64,000 nt of DNA from assembly GCA_020634575.1 (NCBI GenBank), contig JACKBM010000036.1, forward strand, positions 6,373 to 70,372, in the 5' to 3' direction. This document shows, one piece after another, positions 42,619 through 50,970 of the stretch. Made by a program: the position numbers and the translations under genes. Positions within the stretch are counted from its first letter, which is position 1. Each line of letters begins with the position of its first letter. This DNA is from Ardenticatenales bacterium (lineage in GTDB: Bacteria > Chloroflexota > Anaerolineae > Promineifilales > Promineifilaceae). The notes beneath the pieces are model-generated. The model had not been told where the DNA came from and ran no database searches. It saw only the letters and a list, made by a program, of their open reading frames with translations.

Positions 42619-43563
42619 ATGAAACTGCTGGCCAGAGCAAATCACTTTGTATCATCTGTCTCCAAATTCATAACGGAAAGCCGCTGGCGGCATCTCTTTA
42701 CTGCAGGCCTTGTCCTGATGTCGGTCCTGATCATTGCCGGAATATTGATGGGCAATTGGGAGACATTGGTGGCGTTTGACTGGCAAATCACCCCAATTTG
42801 GCTGCTAATCGGCCTGCTACTCTTGCTCGTAAACTTCGCCCTGAACGCCTGGGTTTGGCATCTTCTGTCGGATAAATTGGTGGCTAGCCATAACGCGCGC
42901 TTTAACATCAAAGTGTGGTGTTATGCGAATCTCTTGCGCCGCATCCCGGGGACCGTTTGGTTTGTGGCCGGCCGCGCTATGCAATACGAGAAGATTGGTG
43001 TTAGCAAGCTCCGCGTCTCAATTTTGAGTGGTATTGAACTGGCGTTGATACTGGGTGCGGGTTTACTGACCGGTCTGGTGGCGCTACCCATACTCATATT
43101 AACACCGGCGTTTCAGGAAACACTTAAGGGATCCTGGCTTCTCATTCCCATCTTTGTCCTGGTTGGCTTATTGCTGCACCCCAGGGTGTTGGGCAAACTT
43201 TGGGGCCGGCTAGGGCAGAGTGATTTGCAGGAACAGCCCACGTGGCGCGATATCTCGCTTTGGGTTGGTCTATTTGTCGTGGCCTGGGTTACTGGTGGGC
43301 TAACCCTGTTCAGTACAATCAACTTTGTCCATTCCCTGCCTATTTCCGAATTCATACCGATATTAGGCATTTGGGTAGTGGCCAACACCGTATCTGTGGC
43401 AGGGGCGCTCACCATTGGCGGTTTTGGCTTGCGGGAAATCTCGCTGACAGTTTTACTTAGCCAGATAGTCCCCGCGCCCGTGGCGCTTGTGATTAGTTTG
43501 CTGATGCGCGTGATCTGGTTGGCGGCGGAACTCCTGGGCGCGCTGGTGTCTTTGCTGTTGTAA
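42619..43563 (+). CDS. LPG-synthase TM-type (UPF0104) membrane protein
   Basis: The 314-residue protein has about eight transmembrane helices and the pattern of the lysylphosphatidylglycerol synthase transmembrane/flippase family (RRIPGTVWFVAGRAMQYEKIGVS, GGFGLREISLTVLL). It carries only the membrane part, with no aminoacyl-transferase domain. Such stand-alone proteins in glycan loci probably move or help move lipid-linked intermediates. The ATG at 42619 follows the methyltransferase stop by eight bases. Confidence 0.85.
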   Translation: MKLLARANHFVSSVSKFITESRWRHLFTAGLVLMSVLIIAGILMGNWETLVAFDWQITPIWLLIGLLLLLVNFALNAWVWHLLSDKLVASHNARFNIKVWCYANLLRRIPGTVWFVAGRAMQYEKIGVSKLRVSILSGIELALILGAGLLTGLVALPILILTPAFQETLKGSWLLIPIFVLVGLLLHPRVLGKLWGRLGQSDLQEQPTWRDISLWVGLFVVAWVTGGLTLFSTINFVHSLPISEFIPILGIWVVANTVSVAGALTIGGFGLREISLTVLLSQIVPAPVALVISLLMRVIWLAAELLGALVSLLL

Positions 43564-43640
43564 ACGGGTCTTGCCATGATTAATCCCCGATTACCACGAA
43601 TGAGGGCCAAAATACTCCTGAAAATAATCCATCCGGGTTA

Positions 43641-43670
43641 TTGAAATAAGTCATGCTTATGGCCTATAAT
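43641..43670 (+). promoter_or_regulatory. Promoter of the repeat surface protein
   Basis: TTGAAA (43641-43646), 18 bases, TATAAT (43665-43670), identical to the Roadblock promoter in both boxes and spacing. GGAGG precedes the ATG at 43724. Confidence 0.8.
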
Positions 43671-43723
43671 CTGAGTCGGATAAACAAAATTCCGCCTGAT
43701 CTACTTACCTTGGAGGTATCTTG

Positions 43724-45070
43724 ATGAAGAAATTAGTTATGCTATTGATTGTCATAGCAGCCATGGCCATGATGGTGCCAATGGTGGGCGCGCAGGGGCC
43801 ATCTGTCTATGACTCCAGTATTCAGGTTCAGAACCTGGATGCTGCGAACACCGCCAATATCGTGGTCGAGTTTTACAACCAGGATGGTACCATTGCTCAC
43901 AGCTTCAGCGACACTGTGTCTGCTTCTGGTTCCAACACCTACTTCCCGCTTTCTGTAGCGGCCGGCTTTGATGGCTCGGTGGTTGTCTCTTCTGACCGTG
44001 AAGTTGCGGCCATTGTCAACGTCATCGCTGACAATTTTGCCTTTGGTTCCAGCTACGGTGGTTTCGATGGCGGCGCTGAAGTCATCAGCCTGCCTCTGAT
44101 CATGCGCGGGAACTCAGGTTTCAACACCTGGTTCAACGTTCAGAATGCTGGCGGCACTGCGGCTACCATTAATGTTGATTATGCTGACTCAGCTTGTGCT
44201 GAAGGCCCGATCACCATTCAGCCGGGCGCTGCTCACACGTTTGATCAAGCGACCTTCTCCTGTCTGGGCACCACCTACGTTGGTGCCGCGACCGTAACCG
44301 GCAACTCCGGTTCTCAGTTGGTTGCCACCGTCATGGAAGCTGGTTCCCAGGCCCCCCTGCTGAACCTGCTTTCCTACAATGGCTTCACCACCGGCTCGAC
44401 CGAACTGGTTGCTCCGCTGGTTCAGTTCAACAACAGTGGTTTCACCTCCGGTTTCTCGATTCAGAATGCTGGTGGTACCGCCACCAACGTCACTGTGTCG
44501 TTTACCCCCGGCGCTGGTAACCCTGGCACCGCCTGCACCGAGACAATCTCGATTGCTCCGGGTAGCTCGCAGACCTTTGGTCTGTTCGCCTTCACCCTGA
44601 CCGGTTCCAATAACACAACCTGTACGCGCGGTGAGCGTTTCATCGGCTCCGCCGAAGTTACGACCAACAGCGCCAGCCAGGACCTGGTTGGTATCGTCAA
44701 CCAGATCAACTTCGCCTACTTCGGTAGCGCCTACAATGCTATTGACCCGGCTGCTGCGACGAACACTGTGGTTATGCCGCTCATCATGGGCCAGAACAGT
44801 GGTTTCTTCACCACCTGGAACCTCGCCAATGTTGGTGGTAGCTCAACCAACGTGAGCTGTACCTACAGCAACTCGGCAGTGACCTCAAACCAGACCCTGG
44901 GTGCTGGTGAAGCGTGGACGCTTGACCACAACAACCTCTTCGGTGGTACCTACGTTGGTAGTGCGACCTGTACTGCTGACGGCGCCGGTATTATCGTCGC
45001 TGTTGTGAACGAGTTCACCTTTACGAATAACGCCGACCTCCTGTTTACTTACAATGCGGTAAATCGGTAA
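43724..45070 (+). CDS. Secreted protein with about four repeated beta modules, probably abundant surface protein
   Basis: The 448-residue protein has a signal peptide ending MVPMVGA-Q. The mature part is made of about four modules of 95-120 residues, each with N-SGF--WF-VQNAGGTA--I-V-Y, seen at LIMRGNSGFNTWFNVQNAGG, LVQFNNSGFTSGFSIQNAGG and LIMGQNSGFFTTWNLANVGG. The modules are rich in Asn, Thr, Ser and Gly, with a few Cys pairs and almost no Lys. Codon choice differs from the neighbours (many GGT, GCT, GTT, ACC, AAC) and the promoter is strong, which together suggest high expression. An S-layer-like or matrix protein is a reasonable reading; the family is not recognised. A terminator follows. 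Confidence 0.85.
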   Translation: MKKLVMLLIVIAAMAMMVPMVGAQGPSVYDSSIQVQNLDAANTANIVVEFYNQDGTIAHSFSDTVSASGSNTYFPLSVAAGFDGSVVVSSDREVAAIVNVIADNFAFGSSYGGFDGGAEVISLPLIMRGNSGFNTWFNVQNAGGTAATINVDYADSACAEGPITIQPGAAHTFDQATFSCLGTTYVGAATVTGNSGSQLVATVMEAGSQAPLLNLLSYNGFTTGSTELVAPLVQFNNSGFTSGFSIQNAGGTATNVTVSFTPGAGNPGTACTETISIAPGSSQTFGLFAFTLTGSNNTTCTRGERFIGSAEVTTNSASQDLVGIVNQINFAYFGSAYNAIDPAAATNTVVMPLIMGQNSGFFTTWNLANVGGSSTNVSCTYSNSAVTSNQTLGAGEAWTLDHNNLFGGTYVGSATCTADGAGIIVAVVNEFTFTNNADLLFTYNAVNR

Positions 45071-45107
45071 GTCTCGGTAAGTATCAGCGTCAACTAAATT
45101 ATTAAGC

Positions 45108-45150
45108 AGATGGAGGGCCGCTTGTATTAGCTGCTCTCCATTTGTTTTTC
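45108..45150 (+). terminator. Terminator of the surface-protein gene
   Basis: ATGGAGGGCCGC pairs imperfectly with GCTGCTCTCCAT, followed by TTGTTTTTC. Confidence 0.7.
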
Positions 45151-45175
45151 TGTCAAAAGATCAGAAAAGGTGCTC

Positions 45176-45775
45176 ATGAAGAAGTCTAGTTATGCCATTA
45201 TCGTGATGCTTGTCATCACTCTCTCTGCCCTGTTGTTAGTCGCCGGATGTGGCTCGTCGCAAGACGAACCAGCAACCATTGAGGTTATTATCAACACACC
45301 TGGGCCAATAACCCCCGCTGCTGACGGTTCTGGGTATCCGGCGCCCGCGCAAAATGCTGTCGCAAGCTACCCCGGCTCCCAGAACTCCCAACTTTCTGAA
45401 ACGCCTCCGGATATTGACGTCGATATTCCAAGTCCCGGTGCAGACTTTGGTTCAGTCGGTGGTATCATGGTTCGCGAGATTTCTGGTGAAGGCTTCATTC
45501 CCTTGACTCCAATTGAAGTTGCCCTCGCAGAAGTCAAATTTCTGGACACAGGCGAGCCCGGCTACCTGGCCCATAGTGACGAGTCCCTAAAGGCCGATCT
45601 ACCGGGAACAGGTATTTTTATCTTCAACAACGTTCCACCTGGTCAATATGGACTCGTCATTGACATGGGCTTCACGCAGCTTCTCGCTCTGGATGAAAAC
45701 GGCGAAACATTGCTCTTCGACGTAGAAGCGGGGCAGATCCTGGATCTCGGTCATATCTTCGTTAGTTTCGGTTAG
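45176..45775 (+). CDS. Lipoprotein of unknown function
   Basis: The roughly 199-residue protein starts with MKKSS and a lipobox (LLVAGC), so it should be lipid-anchored. A Pro/Ser/Ala linker covers about residues 25-80. The C-terminal 115 residues look like a carboxypeptidase-regulatory-like beta domain (GIFIFNNVPPGQYGLVIDMG), a module common in surface proteins. AAAAGG is the ribosome site. The phosphodiesterase gene begins about nine bases after the stop codon. Confidence 0.8.
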   Translation: MKKSSYAIIVMLVITLSALLLVAGCGSSQDEPATIEVIINTPGPITPAADGSGYPAPAQNAVASYPGSQNSQLSETPPDIDVDIPSPGADFGSVGGIMVREISGEGFIPLTPIEVALAEVKFLDTGEPGYLAHSDESLKADLPGTGIFIFNNVPPGQYGLVIDMGFTQLLALDENGETLLFDVEAGQILDLGHIFVSFG

Positions 45776-45784
45776 GTTTTTTCA

Positions 45785-47227
45785 TTGCTAAAGCGACTCT
45801 TCAAGAAAAAAGAACCTGAGCGCGTTTTTGTCATCGGGTTGGATTGTGCGCCACCCGAGCTGCTGTTTGATCGCTGGCGACATGAATTGCCCCATTTAGG
45901 CCGGCTTATGGATGGTGGCGCTTACGGCAAGCTGCAAAGCTCGACGCCAGCGATCACTGTGCCCGCCTGGAGCAGCATGACCAGCAGCAAGGATCCAGGT
46001 ACGCTGGGGTTCTACGGCTTCCGCAATCGGCAAGACTACAGTTATGATGGCCGTTACATCGCCACGGGATTGGCCGTTAAGGAAAAGCGGGTTTGGGACA
46101 TCCTGGGGGAACATGGCAAGCAGAGCATTGTTGTCGGGGTGCCACAGACTTATCCGGTCAAGCCTGTCAATGGCCATCTGATCTCCAGTTTCCTGACGCC
46201 TGACACCGTCAATCCCAAGATTAAGTGGACCTATCCGGCCTCGCTCCGGCCGGAAATTGAACAGGTGCTGGCGCCTGAAGTGTATGACGTCGATGTGCGC
46301 GAATTCCGCACTGATGACAAAAATCACATTCTGCAGCAAATCCACGACATGACCCGAAAACGCTTCAAGGTGCTGCGCTATCTGTTGGCGGAAAAACCGT
46401 GGGACTTCTTCATGTTTGTGGAAATGGGGGTAGATCGCATCCACCATGCGCTCTGGGCCTATCATGATGAGACCCATCCCAAACATGAACCGGAGAGCCC
46501 GCTCCGCCACGCCATCCGCGACTACTATCGCTATCTGGATGGTGAGATTGGCACCCTGCTAGAGTTGCTGCCGGAAAACACGCACACCATTGTCGTCTCT
46601 GATCATGGGGTGAAGAAGATGCATGGGGGCATTTGCATCAACGAATGGTTACGTCGGGAAGGTTACCTGGTGCTGAAGGAAGAGCCACCGGCCGGTCAGC
46701 TCACCAACCTGGAAAAAGCCGTTGTTGACTGGGATAAGACGACCGTCTGGGGCGATGGCGGCTATTACGCGCGCATCTTCTTCAACGTTGCCGGGCGCGA
46801 GCCCCAGGGGGTGATCGCCTCCGATGAGCTGCCGGCCTTCCGTGAGAAGTTCGTCGCGCACCTCAAGGCCCTGCCTGACCCAGCCGGCCAGCCCATCAAC
46901 ACCGTCGTTTTCCGGCCCGAGGAGATCTATCATGAGGTGCGCAATGTGCCTCCTGATCTGATCGTTTACCTGGGCAACCTTGAATGGCGTTCGGTAGGTA
47001 GCCTGGGGCATGACGACATCTACACGTTTGAGAACGACACCGGGCCTGATGATGCCAATCATGCTGAGTACGGCGTCTATATCTATCATCCACCGGCCGG
47101 TAATCTCGGCGGACGTCACCTGCCGGACGCCCAGCTCATGGATTTTGCGCCTACCGTGCTTAACTTGTTTGGCCTGCCAGTCCCCCCAGACATGCAGGGC
47201 AGAGTCATCCAGCACCAGCCCCGATGA
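45785..47227 (+). CDS. Alkaline-phosphatase superfamily phosphodiesterase/nucleotide pyrophosphatase-like enzyme
   Basis: The 480-residue protein has GLDCAPPELLFDRW (first metal Asp), STPAITVPAWSSMTSSKDPG (nucleophile Thr), MGVDRIHHALW (Asp and His), VVSDHGVKKMHGG (Asp-His metal pair) and NHAEYGVYI (last His). All are in the order of type I phosphodiesterases. No signal peptide is seen, so it is probably cytoplasmic. The start is TTG 45785 (MLKRLFKKKEPERVFVIG). Its stop overlaps the start of the APS-kinase-like gene by 4 bases (ATGA), so the two are translationally coupled. Confidence 0.9.
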   Translation: MLKRLFKKKEPERVFVIGLDCAPPELLFDRWRHELPHLGRLMDGGAYGKLQSSTPAITVPAWSSMTSSKDPGTLGFYGFRNRQDYSYDGRYIATGLAVKEKRVWDILGEHGKQSIVVGVPQTYPVKPVNGHLISSFLTPDTVNPKIKWTYPASLRPEIEQVLAPEVYDVDVREFRTDDKNHILQQIHDMTRKRFKVLRYLLAEKPWDFFMFVEMGVDRIHHALWAYHDETHPKHEPESPLRHAIRDYYRYLDGEIGTLLELLPENTHTIVVSDHGVKKMHGGICINEWLRREGYLVLKEEPPAGQLTNLEKAVVDWDKTTVWGDGGYYARIFFNVAGREPQGVIASDELPAFREKFVAHLKALPDPAGQPINTVVFRPEEIYHEVRNVPPDLIVYLGNLEWRSVGSLGHDDIYTFENDTGPDDANHAEYGVYIYHPPAGNLGGRHLPDAQLMDFAPTVLNLFGLPVPPDMQGRVIQHQPR

Positions 47228-47691
47228 GCGAACAGTTCACCCTCTGGCTGACCGGGCGCTCCGGCAGCGGCAAATCCACAATCGCCTCCCTACTCTGTAC
47301 AGAGCTGGCAGACCGCGGGCTTTCCGTCCGCTGTCTGGATGAGAACGGCTGGCCCGAACCCAAATTCGACCCGCAAGCAACCATCCATATTTGCGCCTAC
47401 GTTTCGCCGACAGAAGCAAGCCGCGAGATGTGGCGCGACGCAACCGGCAAATTTGTGCTGGTGTACCTCGAGGCGCCCGAACGTGAGTTGCGCCGTCGTG
47501 ACGTGCGCGGTTGGTATAAACAGGCCGCTTCAGGCGATACCGCAGCACAGATAGCGCTTGACCAGGCGTACGAACCGCCCGCAAGACCCGATATTCACCT
47601 GCGTACAGACCTGCAAACGCCCCTGGAAAGCGCCGGCCGCATCCTGGGCGCCATTGAAGACAGCGGCTTGATCCCGCTTGTGGAGTTGTAG
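47224..47691 (+). CDS. Truncated adenylylsulfate-kinase-like protein
   Basis: The 155-residue protein has Walker A GRSGSGKST and the C-terminal APS-kinase pattern RRDVRGWYKQAASGD ... YEPPARPD. The normal kinase is about 195-210 residues; here the segment between Walker A and the A-YVSPTE region is some 35-40 residues short. The usual LDGDxxR is replaced by LDENGWPEP. APS binding may therefore be altered. It could phosphorylate another small molecule. Coupling to a phosphodiesterase (4-base overlap) and direct contact with prmC define its operon. Confidence 0.78.
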   Translation: MSEQFTLWLTGRSGSGKSTIASLLCTELADRGLSVRCLDENGWPEPKFDPQATIHICAYVSPTEASREMWRDATGKFVLVYLEAPERELRRRDVRGWYKQAASGDTAAQIALDQAYEPPARPDIHLRTDLQTPLESAGRILGAIEDSGLIPLVEL

Positions 47692-48564
47692 GTGACCATC
47701 CGCCAGCTATTGGCCTGGGCTGGAAAGGCGCTGGCAAACCAGGCTGAAGCCGAACTGTCAGCCCGTCTCCTGCTGCAAGCGCTGCTGGATCGGCCGGCCA
47801 GCTACCTCATCGCCCATGATGATGAACGACTCACGACCGATATCGTCAACAAGATGCAGGCCTGGGTCAAGCGGGCCGGCGCTGGCGAACCCATCCCCTA
47901 CATCATTGGCCGGGCGCCTTTTTACGACGCGGACTTTATTGTCTCGCCGGCAGTGCTTATTCCCCGGCCGGAAACAGAGGGGCTGGTAGAGCTAGCTCTG
48001 AACTGGGCCAGGGTTAACCGGCCGGTCCACATCTTCGACGTGGGCACAGGCAGCGGTTGCATTCCCATCACCTTGGCCCGACATGCTCCGCCAGCTAATA
48101 TCTGGGCGGTGGACATTTCTCAGGCTGCCCTAAACATTGCCTGGCAAAATTGCCGGCGGCTAATGGTTGAGGGTCAGGTCCAACTGGTCAACGCCGATCT
48201 GTTGGCCCCTTTTTCAGCGCAGTTGACATCACAAGGCCCCTGGCTGATCACCGCCAACCTGCCCTACATCACTGACCTCGAGTGGACGGAGTTGGCCGTT
48301 GGGGTAAAATCGTATGAACCTGCTCTGGCGCTCAAGGGTGGGCCAGATGGTTTTGTTCTAATTGAGCAGTTGCTGGCGCAGGTCGCTACCATGGCAGAGC
48401 ACGCGAAGTTCCCGGGTGCTCTTTTTTTGGAAATTGGCTATCAACAGGGACCGGCCGGTCTGGATCTTCTGCAGGGATACCTGCCGCTGGCTGAAGCAAA
48501 CCTGAGCCAGGATTATGGCGGACAGGATCGCTACCTGACAGCTTTCATACCCGGCAAAAAGTAG
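47692..48564 (+). CDS. prmC: Release factor glutamine methyltransferase
   Basis: The 290-residue protein has the helical N-terminal domain (TIRQLLAWAGKALANQAEAELSARLLL), motif I IFDVGTGSGCIPI, and the catalytic ITANLPYI, an NLPY variant of the usual NPPY. The motif VLIPRPETEGL matches PrmC closely. It methylates the GGQ glutamine of release factors RF1 and RF2. The start is GTG 47692, directly after the upstream stop codon. TsaC follows, a common prmC neighbour. Confidence 0.93.
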   Translation: MTIRQLLAWAGKALANQAEAELSARLLLQALLDRPASYLIAHDDERLTTDIVNKMQAWVKRAGAGEPIPYIIGRAPFYDADFIVSPAVLIPRPETEGLVELALNWARVNRPVHIFDVGTGSGCIPITLARHAPPANIWAVDISQAALNIAWQNCRRLMVEGQVQLVNADLLAPFSAQLTSQGPWLITANLPYITDLEWTELAVGVKSYEPALALKGGPDGFVLIEQLLAQVATMAEHAKFPGALFLEIGYQQGPAGLDLLQGYLPLAEANLSQDYGGQDRYLTAFIPGKK

Positions 48565-48600
48565 GCTTAATTGGCTCCCGGAGAGCCCGTTTTATTGGCA

Positions 48601-49221
48601 ATGAGCAATCGTTTATCCATTCACACATCTGAAGATCGCCGGCACGCAGCGGAACTGATTCAGGCTAAAGAGCTTGTCGTCTTCCCTACAGACACAGTCT
48701 ACGGCATTGGCGCTGAAGTTCATTCTGAGGCGGCCATCGCCGCGCTCTATGCCGCCAAACAGCGGCCGCTCGATAAGGGGCTACCCGTGCTGCTTGCCGA
48801 TGCCAGCGATGTGTGGCAAATCGCCGCCGGAATGAGTCCACTGGCCCAGCAGTTAGCTGAGCAATATTGGCCCGGACCGTTAACGCTTATCGTCAGTAAG
48901 CGCACTGATCTGCCAGCCAACCTCTCGCCAAATGATGGCGTGGCTGTACGCGTCCCTGATCATGATGGCACACGCGCGTTTATCAGGCTGGCCGGTGGCG
49001 CTATTGCCAGCAGCAGCGCTAACATTGCTGCTGAGCCCCCGGCCCGCTCCGCCGATGAAGCTGATGCCAGTTTGGGTGGCCTGGTTGCCGCGATTCTGGA
49101 TGGCGGCGAGGTGGAGTTGGGCGAACCCTCGACAATTGTGGATTGTCGTGCAGCCGAACCTGTCCTGGTCCGGCAAGGACCGCTGGCACTGCAACTCAAA
49201 GATTTGGCTACGCTCAGATGA
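48601..49221 (+). CDS. tsaC: Threonylcarbamoyl-AMP synthase (TsaC/Sua5/YrdC)
   Basis: The protein of about 206 residues has the YrdC fold: VVFPTDTVYGIGAEVHS, AAKQRPLDKGLPVLL, WPGPLTLIVSKR, VAVRVPDHDGTR, IASSSANIAAEPPA. It makes threonylcarbamoyl-AMP for t6A37 of tRNAs. The C-terminal Sua5 domain is missing, as in TsaC. Start choice is uncertain: ATG 48601 or TTG 48571. The last bases overlap the start of the SH3 protein gene (ATGA). Confidence 0.92.
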   Translation: MSNRLSIHTSEDRRHAAELIQAKELVVFPTDTVYGIGAEVHSEAAIAALYAAKQRPLDKGLPVLLADASDVWQIAAGMSPLAQQLAEQYWPGPLTLIVSKRTDLPANLSPNDGVAVRVPDHDGTRAFIRLAGGAIASSSANIAAEPPARSADEADASLGGLVAAILDGGEVELGEPSTIVDCRAAEPVLVRQGPLALQLKDLATLR

Positions 49222-49796
49222 CAAGTCCGGTAATACCTACTATCCTGGCCATCATCGGCCTGTTTTTCGCCCTCAATACCTACACCAGCATTCGGCGTGG
49301 CGGCGCGCGGCACTATACCCTGGAACGGGAAGCCGTTTTGCGCCGGGCGATGTTTACACTGATGGTCTCGGCCCTGGCGTTTACCGCCTCGGTGGCTTTG
49401 CTGGTTACCGGACTGAACCAGCTTACCAGCCCGACGCTTGAAGAGGCAGCCACAGAGGGCGATGTGGCAACCGAACTGGAGGCTACAGCGGCTCCTGTCG
49501 AGGTCAACAGCTTCCCGCCTACCTCCGAAGTCACGCCATCCCCGTTCCCAACGGCGACGACCACGCCCGTCGTTATCCGAGGCATGGTTGAGGGAACCGC
49601 CGGCTCCGGCCTGACCTTGCGTGATCAACCGGATGTCGATGGTGAACAGATAAGAGTCCTGGCAGATGGTGAAATCGTGACTATTCTCGAAGATGAGCCC
49701 GTTGATACCAACGGCATCGTCTGGATTAAGGTCCGGACGATCACCAATGAAGAGGGCTGGGTCGCGCAACAATATCTGGTCACGCGCGACCGCTAA
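49218..49796 (+). CDS. Membrane-anchored SH3b domain protein
   Basis: The 192-residue protein has two N-terminal transmembrane helices (IPTILAIIGLFFALNTY and FTLMVSALAFTASVALLVTG) joined by a basic loop. A Glu/Ala/Thr/Pro linker follows, then a C-terminal SH3b domain (LTLRDQPDVDGEQIRVLADGEIVTIL ... GWVAQQYLV). The plan is the same as in 7990-8808. The ATG at 49218 overlaps the tsaC stop; the gene lies 19 bases before the next glycosyltransferase. It may bind wall peptides at the site of glycan export, but that is inference. Confidence 0.85.
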   Translation: MTSPVIPTILAIIGLFFALNTYTSIRRGGARHYTLEREAVLRRAMFTLMVSALAFTASVALLVTGLNQLTSPTLEEAATEGDVATELEATAAPVEVNSFPPTSEVTPSPFPTATTTPVVIRGMVEGTAGSGLTLRDQPDVDGEQIRVLADGEIVTILEDEPVDTNGIVWIKVRTITNEEGWVAQQYLVTRDR

Positions 49797-49815
49797 CAGG
49801 AACCCGGCAGCCGTC

Positions 49816-50967
49816 ATGATTATCGGCATCGATGCCAGTCGGGCGCTTACCGAGCAGAAAACAGGCACAGAAGCGTACGCGCACCATCTCATCCAGCATC
49901 TGCTCCCTCTTGCGGCGAGTGCTGGCCATCAAATCCGTCTTTACTTCAATGTAGCTGATGAAACCGTCGCTGCCTCGCTGCAGGCGCGCTACCCGGGCGA
50001 TCATGTCACGATCGTGAACGTACCCTTGCGCCGGCTCTGGACCCATGTCCGTTTAGGTTGGGAGCTGCGCCAGTCGCCGCCTGATCTGTTTTTTACGCCG
50101 GCGCATGTGATACCGGCCGGTTATCACGGCCCCAGCGTCGCCACCGTCCACGACCTCGGCTACCATCATTTTCCTGACGCCCATCCCCCCAACCAACTGC
50201 GTTACCTGCGCTGGAGCACCCGCCACAACGCTCAAGTCAGCCGGCTGGTCATCGTGGACTCTGAAGCAACCAGACAAGATCTGCAACAATTGTATGGCGT
50301 CCCTGGCGAAAAAATCGTTGTGGTTTATCCTGGCCTGACCCCAGGGCTGGCACCGGTAACTGATCAGGCAGTCTTGCGGGCTGTCGCGCGCAAATACAAG
50401 ATTCGCGGCGATTATCTGCTGTTTATTGGCACTCTACAGCCGCGCAAAAATCTGGCCCGGTTGATCGCTGCCTACGATCGTTATTTTGAAAGCAACGACG
50501 GGCAGGTCCACAAACTGGTGCTGGCGGGCAAACTTGGCTGGCGCTCAGAAGGCATCGTCAAGGCTCTCACCAGCCTCAAGTTTCCCAACTACACGGGCAT
50601 TATCACTCCAGGCTTCATCGACGAAGCTGATAAAAGTGCCCTGATATCCGGCGCCACGGCCTTGCTCTTCCCATCGCTTTACGAGGGTTTTGGCTTTCCG
50701 GCGCTAGAAGCGCAGCATTGCGGCACACCGGTCCTGACGGCAAATAGCAGCTCACTGCCGGAAATCTGCGGCCCGGACGGCGCGCTCTATATCGACCCGG
50801 AAGATCTGGATGCCATTCATGCGGGCATGTTAAGGCTCATGCGTGAACCAGAGCTACGGGACCGGCTCAGCGCCAGCGGACGGGAGAACAGCAAACGTTT
50901 CTCCTGGCAGACAGCGGCCGCCCAGGTCCTGGAGCTATTGGAGCAGGCGTCGCGGGGGGAAGCATAG
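49816..50967 (+). CDS. Family 4-type glycosyltransferase
   Basis: The 383-residue GT-B enzyme has MIIGIDASRALTEQKTGTEAYAHHL, YLLFIGTLQPRKNLARLIAAY, LLFPSLYEGFGFPALEAQHCGTPVLTANSSSLPEICGPDGALYIDP. The donor-site Glu residues are intact (EGFGFPALE). It resembles mannosyltransferases of the WbdB/WbaZ type. It starts the second glycan cassette, followed three bases later by a TagA/WecG-type gene. Confidence 0.93.
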   Translation: MIIGIDASRALTEQKTGTEAYAHHLIQHLLPLAASAGHQIRLYFNVADETVAASLQARYPGDHVTIVNVPLRRLWTHVRLGWELRQSPPDLFFTPAHVIPAGYHGPSVATVHDLGYHHFPDAHPPNQLRYLRWSTRHNAQVSRLVIVDSEATRQDLQQLYGVPGEKIVVVYPGLTPGLAPVTDQAVLRAVARKYKIRGDYLLFIGTLQPRKNLARLIAAYDRYFESNDGQVHKLVLAGKLGWRSEGIVKALTSLKFPNYTGIITPGFIDEADKSALISGATALLFPSLYEGFGFPALEAQHCGTPVLTANSSSLPEICGPDGALYIDPEDLDAIHAGMLRLMREPELRDRLSASGRENSKRFSWQTAAAQVLELLEQASRGEA

Positions 50968-50970
50968 CTC

